Source: Desulfobacteraceae bacterium
GTDB taxonomy: Bacteria; Desulfobacterota; Syntrophobacteria; BM002
Reading direction: 5' to 3'
Assembly (NCBI GenBank): GCA_002899795.1
Contig: PPDG01000626.1
Coordinates: 1 to 13,847 of the forward strand
Length of the DNA: 13,847 bases
The translations under genes were made by a program, and so were the position numbers. Position 1 is the stretch's first letter; each line of letters begins with the position of its first letter. Shown here one piece after another: positions 6,833 to 13,847 of the stretch. The notes under the pieces were generated by a model. The model made no database searches and was not told the origin of the DNA. It was given only the letters and a program-made list of their open reading frames with translations.

Positions 6833-8122
6833 CTAAGATAAAAACAACTCAGGATATTTGATGGCGGCGATGTCGAGTCGTCTTCGTAATACGTCGTAAG
6901 AGAAGAAACGTTTGCCCAATTCGTAATTATGCTCCACCATCTCCTGGCAGAGCTTCGGCTCTGCGAGAATCTGTTTTGTCTTTTCAACCGCAGCTTGCGT
7001 CACATAGCCGTCGAGTTCGATTACTGAGAAACCTTTGGGCTTTATGTCTTTGGTGTAAATTGAATAAGTATTCACCGCAATCGGTTTACTGAAATAGAGA
7101 GCTTCCAAAAATGCATTGCCGAAACCCTCAAAGGTGGAAGGATAGGTCACCAGGTCGGCATAGGGATAGACATCGTCGAGGGTGTAAATCTTCCTGCCAT
7201 CTTTGCTGCGGCCTCTTTTCTCATTAATGATATCTGAGGCAAGAATCAGATCCACCTTCAGGAAATTTGCATATTCCTTGAGCCTGTCCTGGTAATCGAA
7301 GCCTTCGTCACCCGCATCGTGGGAGATAACAAGTTTGGCTTTCATCCCCAGCCTACACACCAATTCTATGGCATGTTCAATCCCCTTGCGCTTCACGACC
7401 CGAGTGGGCTGAAGAACAAAGAGCTCATCATCGGCAATTCCAATGGCCTGTCTAACATCAGAGGTGTAATCATCTGGAGGTGGCGGCGGATTTTCGAAAT
7501 CCATGATATTGGGAACGACCCGCCCTGAAATGCCGGTTCTGAAGGCTAATTGTTCCTCAGCATACGAATTAATGACCGTGTGGCTGAGGGTGGGCAATTG
7601 CGGGGGGAAGGCCATATTCAAGTAATCGGAAACGGCGTTTATGCTGAACCTGTCCCGCTCCCAGTAAAAATCGTGATGGTGTGCTGTTGCGGGCATTCCC
7701 GTTTCCGCAATAACCTCGGTGATGGCAAGGCCCAGAGGAATATTCATCGGGATGGTGAGGGAATTCTCCGGCATCAGCAAATCTATCTTGAATTGCTTTA
7801 TAAAGGAATAGAGATCATCCTTGAGTTTACTCTTAATCTCTTGAATCTTCTTGGTAAGTGAACGAGGACGTGTGGTGACACCGAAGCAGACTTGCTGAAT
7901 TTCTTGGATCTTGGGATGGTTGAAATGGGCTTCTTCGGCAAGATATGATCGCTCTGGAGGGCGGTCCAACTCCCCGGCAAAATAGTAACAGGTGAGACCT
8001 CGCCCCTCCATAACCTGCACCCACTTGTCAGACTCCAGGGAAACGCCGTCTGTCCCTGCCAACCGGGTGGAGACGATGCCAATTTTTTTTACTCTGCTCC
8101 TACCCCACATTCCAAATTCCAT
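6833..8122 (-). CDS. GT4 family glycosyltransferase, possibly for a glycosylglycerate-type solute
   Basis: The 429-residue protein has the two-domain GT-B architecture of family GT4 retaining glycosyltransferases. The N-terminal loop STRLAGTDGVSLES (18-31) fits the acceptor/nucleotide-sugar glycine loop. QPTRVVKRKG (238-247) begins the C-terminal Rossmann domain. EGFGNAFLE (332-340) is the EX7E motif that contacts the donor. There are no membrane helices, so it is probably cytosolic. GGAGG five bases before the ATG at 8122 supports the start; another in-frame ATG lies four codons later. It precedes the GH13_18 phosphorylase by 54 bp, which suggests synthesis and breakdown of the same glucoside. 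A mannosylglucosylglycerate-type synthase (MggA-like) is one possibility; donor and acceptor cannot be read from the sequence. Confidence 0.85.
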   Translation of the reverse strand: MEFGMWGRSRVKKIGIVSTRLAGTDGVSLESDKWVQVMEGRGLTCYYFAGELDRPPERSYLAEEAHFNHPKIQEIQQVCFGVTTRPRSLTKKIQEIKSKLKDDLYSFIKQFKIDLLMPENSLTIPMNIPLGLAITEVIAETGMPATAHHHDFYWERDRFSINAVSDYLNMAFPPQLPTLSHTVINSYAEEQLAFRTGISGRVVPNIMDFENPPPPPDDYTSDVRQAIGIADDELFVLQPTRVVKRKGIEHAIELVCRLGMKAKLVISHDAGDEGFDYQDRLKEYANFLKVDLILASDIINEKRGRSKDGRKIYTLDDVYPYADLVTYPSTFEGFGNAFLEALYFSKPIAVNTYSIYTKDIKPKGFSVIELDGYVTQAAVEKTKQILAEPKLCQEMVEHNYELGKRFFSYDVLRRRLDIAAIKYPELFLS

Positions 8123-8204
8123 GTTGACCTCCGAATGCTCTTGAAGTAATTAATCAGACCGATATGTGTATTACTCTCATAACCTGGGCTTTGTTCAAGA
8201 TATA

Positions 8205-10034
8205 CTACCTCAAAGGGAACAGGAGCGGAACAGAGAGTAACGTAACTACCATGGCTAAGAGCTGCAGGGGCACGCCCACCTTGACAAAATCATTGAACTT
8301 ATATTCACCGGGCCCCATAACCAGAGTATTCACCGGAGATGCCATTGGGGTGGCAAACGCCGTTGAAGCAGCCAATGCCACAGTCATAAGGTAAGGGTGA
8401 GGTGAAACCCCCACCTCCAAAGCAGCACTCACGGCAATTGGCGCCAGCAAAACCGTGGTAGCGGTATTGGAAATAACCTGGCTGAACACGGAAGTAATCA
8501 CGAACAACCCGGCCATCAGTGCCAGTGGCCCCATGTCACCCAGACTGTCCGCCAGCCCATCTGCAATGAGTTCCACCCCGCCTGTCTTTTCCAAAACCGT
8601 CGCCATGGGCAGCATTCCGGCAATGAGCACCAGACTTTCCCAGTTTATTGAAGCGTAGGCATCTTTCATGCTAACGCAGCCGGTGAGAACCATGGCCAGT
8701 GCCGCCAGCAAAACCGCGGTTACACTAGGTGTCATCTTGAAGGCCATCAGAAATATCATGCCCACCACAATGGCCAGGGCCCAGCCGGCTCTGGCGCGCT
8801 CTGGCGCAACCTCATCCATCTCCTTGGGCAGATTCAACACGAAAAAATCCTTCTGCTCCCCTTGCAGTAACTCAATCTGAGTCCATCCTCCTCCCATCAA
8901 TATTGAGTCTCCGAATCCAAGAACGGTTTCAACCAGATTCCCCTGCAATGGCTGGCCATCGCGCAAAATTCCCAATACGGTCAAGCCGTACCGCTCACGG
9001 AAACGGGCTGCGCTCAAGGTTTTCCCTATCAGCGCCGATCTGGGTGCCAATAGCACCTCTACAAGCCCAACCTCCTGCGCCGCGATCTGCACTTGCCCCA
9101 ATTCCACCCCCAGTTGCTCCACACCCTCAGCCTTTGCCAACTTGTCCACCTGCGGAGTTGTACCCGCCACATAGATGATGTCCCCAGCCTGGAACTCCGT
9201 TTGGATCTCCACGGGCGTGACAGTCCGAGTACGGCGCCGCAGCCGTTCTAGACCCAACACAGTAACCCCGTAACGGGTACGCAACTTGGCCTGAGGTACA
9301 GTTTTGCCTTCTAAAGGTGAACCAGCCCAGATACGCAGACGGTGTAACTGGCCGATGAGATCATAGGCCTCAGCCAGATCTCGCAGGGAAAGGCGGTCAT
9401 GAATCGCCCCATCCACACCCGTTTCTCCGGGTAGTGATCGACGCCCCACCACCAATATGTATCCAATCGCCACAGCCAGGACTAAAATGCCTATCGGAGT
9501 AAAGTCGAAAAAACCGAAGGAATCAAGCCCTTCCCTTGTCAACTGAGTACTCACCACCAGGTTGGGCGGTGTGCCGATCAGGGTCAGCATACCGCCTATC
9601 AGCGAAGCAAAGGCCATGGGCATTAACAACCGCGATGGACTGACATCGGCCTTTGCCGCCAGGTTTAGTGCCACCGGGATGAATATGGCCACAGCACCGG
9701 TGGAACTCATAAATGCCGACAGCCCTGCAACCACCAGCATCAACAGAATCAGCAAGCGGTTTTCACTTGTTCCCGCCACCCCCATCAGCCAATTGCCGAT
9801 CCTGTAGGACATACCTGTACGAAAAAGCCCCTCCCCCACAACAAACAACCCGGCGATGAGGAGCACCACAGGATCACCAAATCCGGCCAGAGCATCTCCG
9901 GGTGATAGCAGACCGCTGAGCATCAGAGTCAGTATGACCATGATGGCCACAACGTCCAGCCGCCAAAACCCGCTAACAAACAAGAGAATGGTGACCAGCA
10001 GCAGGCCAAAAACAAACAGGATTTCACCTGTCAT
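8205..10034 (-). CDS. SLC13/DASS-type anion transporter with two RCK_C (TrkA-C) domains
   Basis: This 609-residue membrane protein has two hydrophobic halves around a soluble centre. The first half (about 1-195) carries SSTGAVAIFIP (110-120) and GTPPNLVVS (154-162). The second (about 415-607) carries SNTATTVLLAP (522-532) and ASPVNTLVMGPGEY (565-578). These are the paired re-entrant SNT-like and proline motifs of the divalent anion:sodium symporter family. The centre has two RCK_C domains, at about 230-305 and 322-397, each with a GKT..RxRYGxTVLG pattern, which typically bind ligands and regulate transport. Substrates in this subgroup include sulfate and dicarboxylates; which applies here is unknown. 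GGAGA seven bases upstream supports the ATG at 10034. It lies 162 bp after pckA and 82 bp before the GT4 gene. Confidence 0.9.
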   Translation of the reverse strand: MTGEILFVFGLLLVTILLFVSGFWRLDVVAIMVILTLMLSGLLSPGDALAGFGDPVVLLIAGLFVVGEGLFRTGMSYRIGNWLMGVAGTSENRLLILLMLVVAGLSAFMSSTGAVAIFIPVALNLAAKADVSPSRLLMPMAFASLIGGMLTLIGTPPNLVVSTQLTREGLDSFGFFDFTPIGILVLAVAIGYILVVGRRSLPGETGVDGAIHDRLSLRDLAEAYDLIGQLHRLRIWAGSPLEGKTVPQAKLRTRYGVTVLGLERLRRRTRTVTPVEIQTEFQAGDIIYVAGTTPQVDKLAKAEGVEQLGVELGQVQIAAQEVGLVEVLLAPRSALIGKTLSAARFRERYGLTVLGILRDGQPLQGNLVETVLGFGDSILMGGGWTQIELLQGEQKDFFVLNLPKEMDEVAPERARAGWALAIVVGMIFLMAFKMTPSVTAVLLAALAMVLTGCVSMKDAYASINWESLVLIAGMLPMATVLEKTGGVELIADGLADSLGDMGPLALMAGLFVITSVFSQVISNTATTVLLAPIAVSAALEVGVSPHPYLMTVALAASTAFATPMASPVNTLVMGPGEYKFNDFVKVGVPLQLLAMVVTLLSVPLLFPLR

Positions 10035-10105
10035 TCAACATCTCCAAGGTACCAAGTTGCTTGACCCCTGCGCTGGAAGGGTCTGAATCAACCGCCGCAC
10101 CTTTC

Positions 10106-10166
10106 CTATCTCTCACAGAGCTCACAGAGGACTCGAGCGAAGTCGAGGGGGAGCGGGCGAGAGATA
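10106..10166. repeat. Nested inverted repeat between pckA and the SLC13-type gene
   Basis: TATCTCTC (10107-10114) pairs with GAGAGATA (10159-10166). Inside lies a second hairpin, CTCGA (10132-10136) with TCGAG (10143-10147), around GCGAAG. The core GAGCGAAGTCGAG resembles a palindromic intergenic repeat I recall from many bacterial genomes. A 9-bp direct repeat, CTCACAGAG, lies at 10112-10129. There is no T-tract after it on the minus strand, so it is not a clear intrinsic terminator for pckA, although it could act as an mRNA-stabilising stem. Confidence 0.55.
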
Positions 10167-10196
10167 TAGTCATTCGTGCCCAGCTATCGAAAAAAC

Positions 10197-11801
10197 TTAC
10201 GAAGGGCCGGCTCCGCTGATCTCTCCGGAGACGTCATCAGCGAACTGCTTGAAGTTCTCCGCAAACATGGACGCCAGTTTCTTCGCCTGTTCGTCGTAAG
10301 CCGCCTGATCCTTCCAGGTGTTCTTGGATTGCAGTACCTCGGATGGCACATCGGGACAGGTCTCGGGCACCTCCACGCCGAAGAAAGGATCCTTGGTCCT
10401 CGGAATTTCTTCCAGGGTGCCATTCAATACCGCGCTAACCATAGCGCGAGTGTAAGCCAGTTTGATTCGTTTCCCGGTGCCGTAGGGACCGCCACTCCAG
10501 CCGGTGTTAATGAGCCACACCGAGGCGTTGTGCTTTGCGATCTTCTCACCCAGGAGATCCGCATATACCACCGGATTCAGGGCCATGAAAGGGGCACCGA
10601 AGCAGGCACTGAAGGTTGCCTGTGGCTCCTTGATGCCCCTTTCTGTTCCGGCCACTTTGGCAGTATATCCGGAGAGGAAATGATACATGGCTTGGGCCGG
10701 AGTTAACCTCGCAACGGGTGGCAACACCCCGAAGGCATCCGCTGTCAGAAAGAGTATGTGTCTTGGATGGCCCCCTGCCGCATCAGGGGTGGCATTAGGA
10801 ATATGAGAGAGAGGATAGGATGCCCGAGTATTCTCGGTGAAAACGTCACTGTCCAGATCGAGACGACGACTTGCCGAGTTGATGGCCACGTTTTCCAATA
10901 TGGTGCCAAAACGCCTGGTGGTCTCGTAAATCTCGGGCTCGGCTTCTTTTGACAAGCGAATCACTTTTGCGTAACAGCCTCCCTCAAAGTTAAACACCCC
11001 ATTTTCACTCCAGCCGTGCTCGTCGTCGCCAATAAGCGTTCTTGCCGGGTCGGCCGAAAGCGTTGTCTTGCCAGTGCCAGAAAGTCCAAAAAACAGGGCC
11101 ACATCATTTTCGTCTTTGCCATAGTTGGCCGAGCAGTGCATGGGGAGGACATTCTGTTCAGGCAGCAGGTAAGTCATTACAGTGAGCATGGTTTTTTTCA
11201 TCTCACCGGCGTAATGTGTACCTGCTATCAGGGCCTCCATTCGACCCAGATTGAGGAGTACAACTACCTCTGAGTTTGTACCGTCTTGTTCGGGGTTGGC
11301 GTTGAAACCGGCGGCATCCAGGAGGGTAAACTTCGGTTCGTGCTGGCCGAGCTTGGCTGGATCCAACTCCCGCACCAACATATTGCGGGCAAAAAGACTG
11401 TGCCAGGCCTTCTCGGTAATAACCCTGATTGGGAGCTGGTAAGTCGGATCAGCACCTACATAACAGTCCTGCACATACAGATCTTTGCCCTCGAGATAGG
11501 CCAGCATCCGGGTCCTTAAGGCCTCATATCGCTCCAGGCTAAAGGGTCGATTGACTTCGCCCCAGTAGATCTTGTCCTGACTGGACGGCTCCCGGACGAG
11601 ATACTTGTCGTTCGGGGACCGGCCCGTGTACTGGCCGGTTCGAACCACCAGCGGCCCGAGATGGGACATGAGTCCCTCATGCCGTTGAAGAGCGTGCTCA
11701 TACAAAGCTGGACTCGAAAGGTTCCACCAAACTGTATTGGCGTTGGTGATGCCAAAGTCTTCTAACCCTCGCAGACTCCTAATGCTGCCTTGATCCTGCA
11801 T
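10197..11801 (-). CDS. pckA: Phosphoenolpyruvate carboxykinase (ATP)
   Basis: The enzyme converts oxaloacetate and ATP to PEP, CO2 and ADP, the first committed gluconeogenic step; it is cytosolic. The 534-residue length is normal. RTGQYTGRSPNDK (54-66) forms the substrate-binding segment. K203 in EMKKTM, H222 in MHCSAN and D259 in IGDDEHGW are the metal ligands, each exactly ten residues before their E. coli counterparts (K213, H232, D269). GLSGTGKTT (239-247) is the P-loop and R326 in TRASYP is the conserved arginine. The start at 11801 has a strong GGGAGG five bases upstream. Its promoter was not located: the 208-bp MITE-like element begins 37 bp upstream of the start codon. The downstream SLC13 gene follows after 162 bp. 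Confidence 0.97.
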   Translation of the reverse strand: MQDQGSIRSLRGLEDFGITNANTVWWNLSSPALYEHALQRHEGLMSHLGPLVVRTGQYTGRSPNDKYLVREPSSQDKIYWGEVNRPFSLERYEALRTRMLAYLEGKDLYVQDCYVGADPTYQLPIRVITEKAWHSLFARNMLVRELDPAKLGQHEPKFTLLDAAGFNANPEQDGTNSEVVVLLNLGRMEALIAGTHYAGEMKKTMLTVMTYLLPEQNVLPMHCSANYGKDENDVALFFGLSGTGKTTLSADPARTLIGDDEHGWSENGVFNFEGGCYAKVIRLSKEAEPEIYETTRRFGTILENVAINSASRRLDLDSDVFTENTRASYPLSHIPNATPDAAGGHPRHILFLTADAFGVLPPVARLTPAQAMYHFLSGYTAKVAGTERGIKEPQATFSACFGAPFMALNPVVYADLLGEKIAKHNASVWLINTGWSGGPYGTGKRIKLAYTRAMVSAVLNGTLEEIPRTKDPFFGVEVPETCPDVPSEVLQSKNTWKDQAAYDEQAKKLASMFAENFKQFADDVSGEISGAGPS

Positions 11802-11838
11802 CTTTTCCTCCCTTGTTTAAATCCAATATCAACTTAAT

Positions 11839-12046
11839 ACTCAAGTTTCGCACCCCTCTGGATTCCCGCCTGCGCGGGAATGACGTGGCATGCTAACCTA
11901 CGGTCATTACTGCGAAAGTATGAATCAAAAAACAATCACCTAAGGCGATCCTTTGTAGGACGAGTCAAATCAGTACGGTAACAGTTTAGCCATTTAACGC
12001 CCTGTAGACGTGTCATTCACTTCAACAGGGGATGCGAAACTTGAGT
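11839..12046. mobile_element. MITE-like element (208 bp) with terminal inverted repeats, non-coding
   Basis: ACTCAAGTTTCGCA at 11839-11852 recurs as its exact reverse complement at 12033-12046. The match continues inwards as CCCCT against AGGGG with one extra base. Directly outside both ends lies the same 4-bp sequence TAAT (11835-11838 and 12047-12050), which fits a target site duplication. The interior has no gene but contains a dRS3-like palindrome and a second hairpin (CCCTGT at 12000-12005 with ACAGGG at 12025-12030). It is thus a plausible non-autonomous element mobilised by a transposase elsewhere; the family is not identified. It occupies most of the 454-bp divergent gap between pckA and the phosphoglycerate mutase. 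A four-base duplication could arise by chance in AT-rich sequence, so the inverted repeats carry most of the weight. Confidence 0.65.
11862..11881. repeat. dRS3-like palindrome ATTCCC-N8-GGGAAT
   Basis: Arms ATTCCCGC (11862-11869) and GCGGGAAT (11874-11881) enclose CTGC. The pattern ATTCCC, eight bases, GGGAAT is the same as the neisserial dRS3 repeat, and similar TGGATTCCCGC palindromes are common between genes in other proteobacteria. It lies inside the MITE-like element. Confidence 0.7.
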
Positions 12047-12241
12047 TAATATTAGTAATACTTTTTGCAGTAAGTCAAGATTGGTATCCTATCTCACCAT
12101 TCGGTCACTATCTTTTCAGGTTTAGGGAAGACTGAGGGTTTGTTTGGATAGAGAAAATGATTTATCTCCAACCCTGGTTGGCAATTGGGCAATTGGATTC
12201 TATAATAAAACACTTGATCCTCAATGCGGACCTTATAGGCG

Positions 12242-12249
12242 AAAGGAAA
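12242..12249 (+). promoter_or_regulatory. Ribosome binding site that sets the phosphoglycerate mutase start
   Basis: AAAGGAAA lies 6 bases before ATG 12256. The earlier in-frame ATG at 12157 has only AGAGAAA directly before it, and the 33 extra residues it would add do not look like part of the family. Confidence 0.55.
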
Positions 12250-12255
12250 TTAGAC

Positions 12256-13476
12256 ATGGATTTAGATCTGCTTTCTTCCTTGGCTGTGGAGAATGATACC
12301 AAAGTCGTGCTGGTGGTCATGGACGGAGTGGGGGGTCTGGCTGGACCGGAGGGGAAAACTTCGCTGGAAGCCGCCCACACCCCTAACCTGGATGCGCTGG
12401 CCCGGTCTGGCGTCTGCGGGTTTCACGATCCACTCGCCCCGGGGATCACCCCGGGCTCAGGACCAGCCCACATCGGGCTGTTCGGCTACCACCCGTTCCA
12501 GTACCTGATCGGGCGGGGCGTACTGGACACGGCCGGGACACCGTTCGTATTCGAGGCGGGTGACATGGCCAGCCGACTGAATTTCGCCACTATGGCAGCC
12601 GACGGCACCATTTTGGATCGGCGCGCCGGACGTATCCCCGACGAAGAAGGCAAACGGGTGACTGATTTGCTTGCTGAAAACATCAAGGAAATAGAAGGAG
12701 TGCAGGTGCTGCTTCAGCACGTCAAGGAGTACCGGGCCGCAGCGATTTTCAGGGGAAAGCAACTGGACGGTCGGCTCTGCGACAGTGACCCACAAAAAAC
12801 CGGCTTGCAGCCGCTGGAAGTTGCGCCTACCCAGGAGAACCCGACCTCCGAGGCTGAGGAAGGTGCACGACTGGCGAATACCTTCATCGCCAGGGCGAAA
12901 GAAGTGTTGGCAGAAGAAGCGAAGGCCAACTTCGTCATGATGCGCGGCTTTGACATTTATGATCCCCTGCCCAACTTCTGCGAGCTTTTCAAGTGGCGAG
13001 CCTGCGCTGTGGCCGCCTATCCCATGTACAAAGGGGTGGCCAAGCTGGCCGGCATGCGAGTGATCGAGGAAGGACAATCCACGGTGGAGGAAGAATTAGA
13101 TCTCGTGGAGCGCGAACTTCCCAACACCGACTTCCTCTTCCTCCACATCAAGAAAACGGATTCCATGGGTGAGGACGGTAACTTCCAAGGCAAGGTGGAG
13201 GTGATCGAACATTTCGACCGGTTGTTGCCGCGCCTGGTGGATCTGAAACCGAATGTCCTCTGTATTACCGGAGACCACTCAACGCCGTGCAGCCTCGCCA
13301 GCCACTCCTGGCACCCGGTCCCCATCTGCATCGCGGCAAAAACTGCCCGCATGGACGGCTGCCAGACGTTCGGTGAGACCTCCTTTCTCACCGGTGGACT
13401 GGGCCGCATACAGAGCACTGATGTGCTGCCGCTGCTTCTGGCCCATGCGGAAAGACTGATGAAATACGGGGCCTAG
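12256..13476 (+). CDS. apgM: 2,3-bisphosphoglycerate-independent phosphoglycerate mutase, archaeal-type (ApgM)
   Basis: It interconverts 3-phosphoglycerate and 2-phosphoglycerate in glycolysis and gluconeogenesis, in the cytosol. Residue numbers count from ATG 12256, giving 406 residues, the usual length for the archaeal-type family (about 400-412), shorter than the bacterial GpmI. This is the alkaline-phosphatase superfamily fold. D23 in VMDGVGG binds metal and S68 in TPGSGPAHIGLFGY is the phosphorylated serine. D302 in KKTDSMGEDG, D340-H341 in GDHSTP and H353 in SWHPVP complete the two metal sites. All expected catalytic residues are present. An upstream ATG at 12157 gives a longer form of 439 residues, judged less likely. 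It is the only plus-strand gene here, divergent from pckA, with no partner gene downstream. Confidence 0.93.
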   Translation: MDLDLLSSLAVENDTKVVLVVMDGVGGLAGPEGKTSLEAAHTPNLDALARSGVCGFHDPLAPGITPGSGPAHIGLFGYHPFQYLIGRGVLDTAGTPFVFEAGDMASRLNFATMAADGTILDRRAGRIPDEEGKRVTDLLAENIKEIEGVQVLLQHVKEYRAAAIFRGKQLDGRLCDSDPQKTGLQPLEVAPTQENPTSEAEEGARLANTFIARAKEVLAEEAKANFVMMRGFDIYDPLPNFCELFKWRACAVAAYPMYKGVAKLAGMRVIEEGQSTVEEELDLVERELPNTDFLFLHIKKTDSMGEDGNFQGKVEVIEHFDRLLPRLVDLKPNVLCITGDHSTPCSLASHSWHPVPICIAAKTARMDGCQTFGETSFLTGGLGRIQSTDVLPLLLAHAERLMKYGA

Positions 13477-13481
13477 TGGAG

Positions 13482-13634
13482 ATTGTAGATTTTTGATTGC
13501 AGATTGATGAATTAAAGGTTTCAGGTGTCGGGTGTCAGGTGTCAGGGAAGAAAAACAAGAAAGGCATGATGCCCTGTACCCTAACTACTGACTACTGGAT
13601 TTTTTGATTTCGGATTTGAGGCTTGAGAATTGAG
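13482..13634. repeat. Cluster of four short 7-bp tandem arrays downstream of apgM
   Basis: The cluster begins 6 bp after the apgM stop codon. First are four 7-bp units related to ATTGCAG (13482-13509). Next are four units of the TCAGGTG type (13521-13548). Then come two exact ACTACTG units (13584-13597). Last are four units starting ATTTCGG and ending AATTGAG (13607-13634). The first and last arrays share the ATTKCGG-like unit of the arrays around the four-helix-bundle gene, but no such gene is visible beside them. No open reading frame in this stretch looks genuine. Confidence 0.65.
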
Positions 13635-13649
13635 AAATTGTGGGAGTAG

Positions 13650-13735
13650 ATATTCTAAAGTAATATATCAAGTATAGAATATAATTTTTAATGATATTAT
13701 ATTTTTATAAACTATCAATTATTCTCTCTTTAGGA
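13650..13735. other. Very AT-rich stretch with an inverted repeat, no gene
   Basis: This stretch is almost entirely A and T. ATATTCTA (13650-13657) and TAGAATAT (13675-13682) form a perfect 8-bp inverted repeat. It could be an upstream promoter region for something to the right, or simply non-coding sequence. I see no reliable -35/-10 pair. Confidence 0.4.
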
Positions 13736-13747
13736 TAACCATATTGT

Positions 13748-13847
13748 CTCTCTTCCCCGGCCGCTAGGGGAGAGAGCCTCGGTCTGAGCCGGCGGCCGAA
13801 TCCCCGGTCCGCACTCGCGGATCCCGCTTCCGCAAGGCCGTCCCTGC
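13748..13847. other. GC-rich hairpin-forming block at the window edge, unidentified
   Basis: Composition switches sharply from AT-rich to GC-rich here. CTCTCTTCCCC (13748-13758) pairs with GGGGAGAGAG (13767-13776) with one bulge. CGGCCGC (13758-13764) can pair alternatively with GCGGCCG (13792-13798). Another stem is possible around TCCGC and GCGGA (about 13807-13821). No start codon gives a convincing protein on either strand. It may be the edge of a structured RNA, a GC-rich repeat or a mobile element; I do not recognise it. Confidence 0.35.

Noticed and set aside
11816..11844. Outward hybrid promoter for pckA: TTGAGT in the element's end, 17 bp, then TTTAAA.
   Set aside because: Spacing is ideal, but transcription would start inside the GGGAGG ribosome binding sequence, leaving almost no leader.
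12157..12255. 33-residue N-terminal extension of the phosphoglycerate mutase from ATG 12157.
   Set aside because: Weak ribosome binding context and residues unlike the family; the ATG at 12256 has a better site and gives the usual length.
12457..13077. 206-codon open frame on the minus strand.
   Set aside because: It lies opposite the well-supported phosphoglycerate mutase and shows no family motif.

Overview
The window most likely comes from a Gram-negative bacterium, probably a Desulfobacterota (former Deltaproteobacteria) lineage or a relative. This is inference. It rests on an RND pump with a lipoprotein-like adaptor, two 'four helix bundle' (23S-IVP-type) genes, an archaeal-type phosphoglycerate mutase, an ATP-dependent PEP carboxykinase and many short heptamer/octamer intergenic repeats. 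No rRNA, tRNA, CRISPR array or transposase gene was recognised.

Layout. All genes from the left edge to 11801 lie on the minus strand and read leftwards. The left edge holds the 5' part of a four-helix-bundle gene, preceded by an 8-bp tandem repeat. Next comes an RND efflux unit: the adaptor (3817-4947) and the inner-membrane pump (253-3327). A second, complete four-helix-bundle gene (3388-3750) sits between them. It is bracketed by two heptamer arrays that are inverted relative to each other, and the cassette exactly fills the gap between the adaptor stop codon and the pump ribosome binding site. A sugar pair follows: a GT4 glycosyltransferase (6833-8122) upstream of a GH13_18 sugar phosphorylase (5093-6778), probably for a glucosylglycerate-type compound. 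An SLC13-type transporter with two RCK_C domains (8205-10034) and ATP-dependent PEP carboxykinase (10197-11801) complete this strand.

The pckA/phosphoglycerate mutase gap is divergent. It contains a 208-bp MITE-like element with 14-bp terminal inverted repeats, a flanking TAAT direct repeat and an internal ATTCCC-N8-GGGAAT palindrome. The only plus-strand gene is the cofactor-independent phosphoglycerate mutase (12256-13476). The last 370 bp hold several 7-bp arrays, a very AT-rich block and then an abrupt GC-rich, hairpin-forming block of unknown nature.

Working together: PEP carboxykinase and phosphoglycerate mutase are both gluconeogenic and lead towards 3-phosphoglycerate, the precursor of glucosylglycerate-type solutes. 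The GT4/GH13_18 pair could make and recycle such a solute. This link is an inference from gene content. The features least explained by known genes are the four-helix-bundle cassettes with their 7/8-bp arrays and the MITE-like element; I found no clear evidence of a complete new defence or mobile system.
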